The notes under the pieces are model-generated. The model was not told the origin of the DNA and ran no database searches. It saw nothing but the letters and a program-made list of their open reading frames with translations. DNA of 64,000 bases, taken from Gavia stellata (taxonomy: Eukaryota; Chordata; Aves; Gaviiformes; Gaviidae). The stretch covers positions 2,483,208-2,547,207 of the forward strand of contig NC_082619.1 in NCBI RefSeq assembly GCF_030936135.1. Direction: 5' to 3'. Both the position numbers and the translations under genes were made by a program. Below are positions 59,199 through 64,000 of the stretch, piece by piece. Numbering within the stretch: the stretch's first letter is position 1; the number at the start of each line of letters is the position of its first letter.

Positions 59199-62189
59199 AC
59201 TCTTGTGATGGCGTCATGGCATTCAAACCTAGAAAAAAAGAAAGTACTTCCAATAATTATATTAACATACTCTATCTCCTCAAATGCTCTTATAACAACA
59301 AGCAATTGACAATAATGGGAAACATTGGTCATATCACCCTTAGTGTTATTCTACTAAATCCAAGGACTTTATATCACAAATTAATTGTTCTCAATAATTA
59401 AAAACTGCAGTGGATGCATCACAAACATCATTTCAGGATTGCAAAGACAAAGCAATGAAATACTAAAATTTACATTATTATAATGCACCACAATGGAATG
59501 GGAAATGAGAAAATCCTTGGCATGCAGTCCTTGCTGCATGAATGCAGGCTAAAGTGGTAGCTGTATTCAGAGCTGGAAGTGCAAATACAGCTGCAAATTT
59601 GGGCCAAGACAAAATGTTCAACATAAATAACATTCTACCTGGTTTACAATATGTCAGCAGTTAGTGCTTACGTCACAGTGATCCTACTTATCCTTGTTCT
59701 CTAGTTGGGGCATTTGACTTAATGTCCTACAGTATGGGTTTCGTGCAATTTCCATTTAAAGGTTTTCAGAAGAAACAGCATGTAACTGCAGCAGCAGTAA
59801 GAATGGTAGAATTTTACTAGTTTCCTGAACTTCAGAAAGCTTTTTTCCCCAGAAAAATATGGGAATGCAGATCATGCTGGTAGTCAGCTGTCAGGCTGCT
59901 CAAACCTTTTACACTAATTTGCGGCAGCTAAAGAAATTAGCAAATCTGTTCTGCAGGACAAAACTGAATATGGGTAACTAGTTATAATCAATTATGGCTC
60001 GTGTCTAATACACGTGTATGCAATTAATAATGTGATAAACCTGATTTATATAGATTTACCAGGCTATTCCTAAATCAGGAATGAGACAGATTCTGTGAGG
60101 TTACAAGGATAAGTTTGTCTGCAAATCAAACAATTTTGCTAGCTTTCACCCATAAATGCCTTATTGTTTAAATGCATAAAAAGAATTCAGGACTTACCCT
60201 CAAGAAGCTTACCTTGTAATAATCCTGATAAGGACTGCATTTATAACAAAACGCTTAAAAAGTTTTAATGGAAAGGGAAAAATGTCTGGCTTCTTCACTC
60301 TTCAGTTCCTTCCCTTTTCCATGGCTAGCACAGAAACCTATTCACTGAGCACCCAGCAGTCTTTCACTGGCAGACGTACCTCTGGGGACAGTTCCTTAGG
60401 TGGCCCCTGGGTGCCCCGTCTCTTCCCCTGGGACTCCTGGGTTGGAGTGTCCCCAGTCTGGGCTGTGGGTCAGCCCCATGCCTGTAACCTTTGTGTACAC
60501 TCTGTCGTCATGGTCACTCAGCTGGGGCTTGTGCGTGGTGACTGGGCCATTGCTTTGAAACGTGCAGATGGCTCTTGCCATTGGAAGCTTTGTTGTAAAA
60601 GAGGTTTCTATGGGTCAAGTCAATACGGAGCACACACAGAGCTTCCGCCCTGCTCCTGTGGACAAATGGCTACAGGTTGTGTCACAGACGCTGAAGGTGA
60701 TCCAGGCTTTAGTGTCACATGTGGCAGGCCAGGCACACACGTCTAGCCTGATATCTGGATACTGGGGCTTCAGCCTGGTTTTATTCATACCAGGAGTCTA
60801 GCTGCCACAGAAGGAGGCCCCAAAAAAGACAGACTAACAGGTCAAAAGAACGAATGTCTTGTGCTTCTGGCATGGGGCTGCTGTAGGAGGCACATGCTGC
60901 ACATCTTCACCTAACGGTGGTCCACACCACTTCTCTCCTTTTTTCTTGGGGGCCTAGACAGCAATTTCTGTATGCTTGCTCTTGACCTCTTCAGCTCACT
61001 GCAGTGCTCTCACTCCCTTGCATTTCAGGTCCTGTTTCTTTAAGTAACCTTTTGCTCTTTTCTTCCTCACAATCAGCACCAACACAACTCCATCCTGCTG
61101 CCACTTACGTTTGGAGGGGCAGAAGGCAGATAGATAAGCCTGTATGGATTGGTACAATGCTGACTGCCCCCACTTTAGGCTGTCCTTTGCTCCATGCTAG
61201 CCACACTGGCAACCGAGGCAGAGCAGGAGAAAAGATGTTTTGTGCTCTGCGTTGCCCCTTTTTGTGTGGGAGGAGGAACTGCAAGAGAAAAACAACATGC
61301 TCCTCTCTGCTACATCGGCAACAGTGGCAAGATGTGATTCTTACCTAGTGATGTGGTCCACAAGCGCTGTAAGAATAAGATTTTCAAGAGTGCCTAGTGA
61401 TTTGGGGTATCTCATTGACCTGAGATGCTTTTGAAGGGCTTGTCCTTTAGAAATTTTTGGGCATCCCGCCCTCTTTGAGAACTGCATACCTCTATAAAAT
61501 CATGTCCGACTGGATGGCTCAAATCTCTTGTCATTTCTGAAAATCATAGCATGAAAATACAGAGGAAGAAAGAACTGACAAAAGTAATCAATGCTTGATT
61601 ACAATAGCAGAAAAATTTATAAGGCTACAGCAGTAGCTCTTAGACTGGCATAATGGCATAGTCATTTGAATTGGTGCTGTGTTCATGCAGCACTACTATT
61701 GTTTGCACATTGCTGTTACATGATACTTAAGAATGTGATCAGGACAGTATATAGCCTGACAAAGCAAATGCAAAGTGCTTTTCTCTAAGAATATTGTAAT
61801 CTAGGATGTTTTCCCATATGGAAGTAACTCAGGCTTACTGATTTTTATATGAATAGCTATGAACTTCAGCTGCTTACCTGGAGAAATTGTCTGTCATCCA
61901 TCATCCACAAAAATCAAATGGCTTGCAGAAGGAAGATTGCTACTAGCAAGCTGCACTTTGTTTTGTTAGTTCCGTGTACTCAATCCTTTAAAGCAAGAAA
62001 ACTGCAAAAAATTCTGCAGCGATGACTCTTGCCAGTAGTGTGTTTAGGGAAACAGTGTTTGCTCTTGGTTTGGCCTGCAGTTACTAGAGAAACTGTGTCT
62101 GACTCCTTCCCTTTGTAGTTCATGCCTAGGCTTGCCTGGTGACCGAGGAGACCCATAATTTAATCTGGCTAAGAATGCTTGTACTGAGT

Positions 62190-62272
62190 TAGGGGCCTGA
62201 TCTGAATCCCACTGAAGTCTTTGGACAGATTTCCATTGATTTCAGTGAGCTCTGGATCAGTCCCCTGAACGT
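62190..62272. repeat. Old interspersed repeat with inverted arms
   Basis: Reads CCTGATCTGAATCCCACTGA, then TTCCATTGATTTCAGTGAGC and CTGGATCAG. The arms CACTGAAGTC and GATTTCAGTG are inverted copies. The text resembles a repeat common in reptile genomes, but I cannot name the family from memory. Confidence 0.45.
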
Positions 62273-63158
62273 CCAGGCACTGTAATGCAGTGGTTTTTAG
62301 TGGTTTGTTTTTTTTCTCTTTCTAATAAGGATTAAAAAATAATAGCATCATTTAACAAAAGGCGCCAATGTCTACTCATCTATCTCATGCATCACGTCGG
62401 TCAGAACGCTTGGCTATTCATCATGGTTTTTGCAAAATCTGCTGGGATGCTAACACTTTCTGTTCAGATGCAACTGGGAATGAGTGGGAGCGCAATTTGT
62501 TCACTGTTCCTTAATGGATCTCACACTGGGAAGGACTGTTCAAATTTTGGTTTTGACATTTTGTTTCTTAGCTGCTTATTATTCAAATAGAGTACCCAGG
62601 GCTACGTTTTCTTCGTCAGTGACAACTGACAGCATTATGAAGGATTTGAGTTCAATGAATCTACCTAATTAAAAAAGCCAGTCTTTCTTGCCACTGAAAT
62701 GGGAAGCCAGATATACTCTCTGCTATTCTGCTTTCTGTGCCATTAACAGAAATACTTTTGAACTCCTGCATGATATTAAAAATACCAAGTCAAAAAGTTC
62801 TCAGAACTTTACTTCTGTTCTGTATCAATGACAACCTGAATAATTAGAGCCAACTGGATGATTTGCCAAGAACTTTGCTTAAATTTTCCTGTGTTTCTTG
62901 TTATAAATGTGTGCAGTTTGGCCTGGGTTTTGCCTTCTAACATCCAAGAAATAGCACCTTATTGCATGACTGATTGCACTGCTGTAGTCTGGTTTCTCAG
63001 GTGAAGAGTTTGTTTACTGCTGACTTGCAGTTTATGTGTTAACTATGGGAACAAGTAACTCAACAAAAGGAGGTGTTGTAGGGATTCAGACTTCTCTTTT
63101 GATTGCCCTTTGTGGAATCTAGTCACTTCACTCTTGTCACAGAATTTCCTAACTTGCA

Positions 63159-63178
63159 GGGCCTGCCTGGACAAGTTG
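63159..63178. promoter_or_regulatory. p53-response-element-like site
   Basis: Two half-sites without spacer, GGGCCTGCCT and GGACAAGTTG, each matching RRRCWWGYYY at 9 of 10 positions. It lies about 4 kb upstream of mir-34b on the miRNA's strand. Mammalian miR-34b/c is a direct p53 target with upstream sites. The first half-site lacks the ideal CWWG core, so affinity may be modest. Confidence 0.4.
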
Positions 63179-64000
63179 GAGAAAGTAGGAAGGCAGGAGA
63201 CAGTTCAAAGTCCCACCACCTGATGTGTCCCACTGATCCAAACCAGCTTGGCATTTATTGAGGAAAAGATAGTAACTGGGTAATTCCTGAAATTGAACAG
63301 TGTCAGGGTCAGATCCCACATGGAATCTATGATAAAATTAGGGACTCCAGGGCACGGGATGGACTCCCTGTGATGCCTGTTGCTTTTTTGCCGTGGGAAT
63401 GTTATTTTAGCCTTGATAGTTCAAGAATAAAAGGAAAACAAGGTTTATAGGAAGAAGTCATATCTTTTACTAGATTATAATATGATCTTGTGAAAAAATG
63501 ACATGAAGGCAAAGAAACCAGACTAAATAGCAACTTCTTAAGCTTTGGCAAGAAAGACAGCATCACCCCTAGAGGAGTCACAATGTATGACTGTATGTTT
63601 GTGATTGTGCATGAAACACTGAGTGGACTAAACTGTTATTGAGGAGAACTTCAAAAACTATAATTATATGCATTATCCATAATTTTTAGGTGGCAAATCT
63701 TGCTCTCATTTGATGTTTTCCTGGACACTGATTTTGTCAGCAGAGTTAAACCCCCCCAGATCTGTGGTAGTTGCTCCCAGCTGCATTTTCTTAGAAGTAA
63801 AGACACTAGAAAAAGGCCCAGTTCATTGTATTTGCCTCATACTTTGCATGTGCCTTAGCTTTTCCCCCTGCAAAGTCTTGGGATACTTGTTTATAACTCC
63901 AATAGAAAATTCGTAGATTTTAAGATACTTCGTGAAGCAACTGTCATCTCTTGGGGAAATTATACGTGGGGACCTCAAGGGTGGCTAGATGAGAATGCTG

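Larger units (their letters stand above)
59199..63999. other. Sequence upstream of mir-34b/c, no recognised gene
   Basis: Expected to hold the primary miR-34b/c transcript start and, in mammals, the divergent BTG4. I found no BTG-family exon on the plus strand. A moderately GC-richer patch at about 60.38-61.35 kb holds open frames of 154 and 114 codons (60282-60746, 61004-61348) without recognisable domains. An old repeat lies at 62190-62272 and a p53-like element at 63159-63178. Confidence 0.6.

Noticed and set aside
60282..60746. BTG4 or another recognisable gene upstream of mir-34b
   Set aside because: The translation has no BTG-domain motif or other family resemblance.

Overview
This is a stretch of vertebrate nuclear DNA, almost certainly from a bird. 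Intron-split genes sit in AT-rich sequence. The recognisable dispersed repeats are CR1 LINE fragments, several ending in the typical CR1 3' tail. The gene order matches the amniote block SIK2 - LAYN - HOATZ (C11orf88) - mir-34c - mir-34b, which is 11q23.1 in human. All recognised genes read on the minus strand. The species cannot be named from the sequence alone.

Layout from low to high coordinates. (1) 463-27590: the first four coding exons of SIK2, a salt-inducible AMPK-family kinase. They cover the N-terminus, glycine loop, catalytic lysine and HRD loop; the rest of the gene lies left of base 1. The promoter is a CpG island at about 26.8-28.05 kb. Introns 1 and 3 carry CR1 pieces. (2) 27.6-36.0 kb: the SIK2-LAYN intergenic region, with one CR1 fragment and a CTCF-like motif. 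(3) 36014-44111: a complete seven-exon LAYN (layilin), predicted 368 aa, with a CpG-island promoter at 43.6-44.5 kb. Every exon joins in phase. (4) 47209-57586: HOATZ, a short cilium/sperm-flagellum protein, found by joining five small exons to the remembered human protein. Its frame is disturbed at exons 3-5, and its first splice donor lies inside an 18-bp minisatellite. (5) 58434-59198: the mir-34c and mir-34b hairpins, in the same order as in mammals. (6) 59.2-64.0 kb: sequence upstream of the miRNA cluster with no recognised gene. It holds a p53-like response element about 4 kb upstream of mir-34b.

The genes are neighbours rather than an operon. SIK2 is a cytoplasmic CREB-coactivator kinase, LAYN a hyaluronan receptor at the membrane, HOATZ a cilium protein, and miR-34b/c p53-responsive miRNAs also needed for multiciliogenesis. 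Adjacent HOATZ and miR-34b/c on one strand could share upstream control in ciliated cells; this is inference. The points most worth checking are the HOATZ frame (pseudogene or exon-4 skipping), the base change at position 16 of miR-34c-5p, the minisatellite at the HOATZ donor, and the candidate p53 site.
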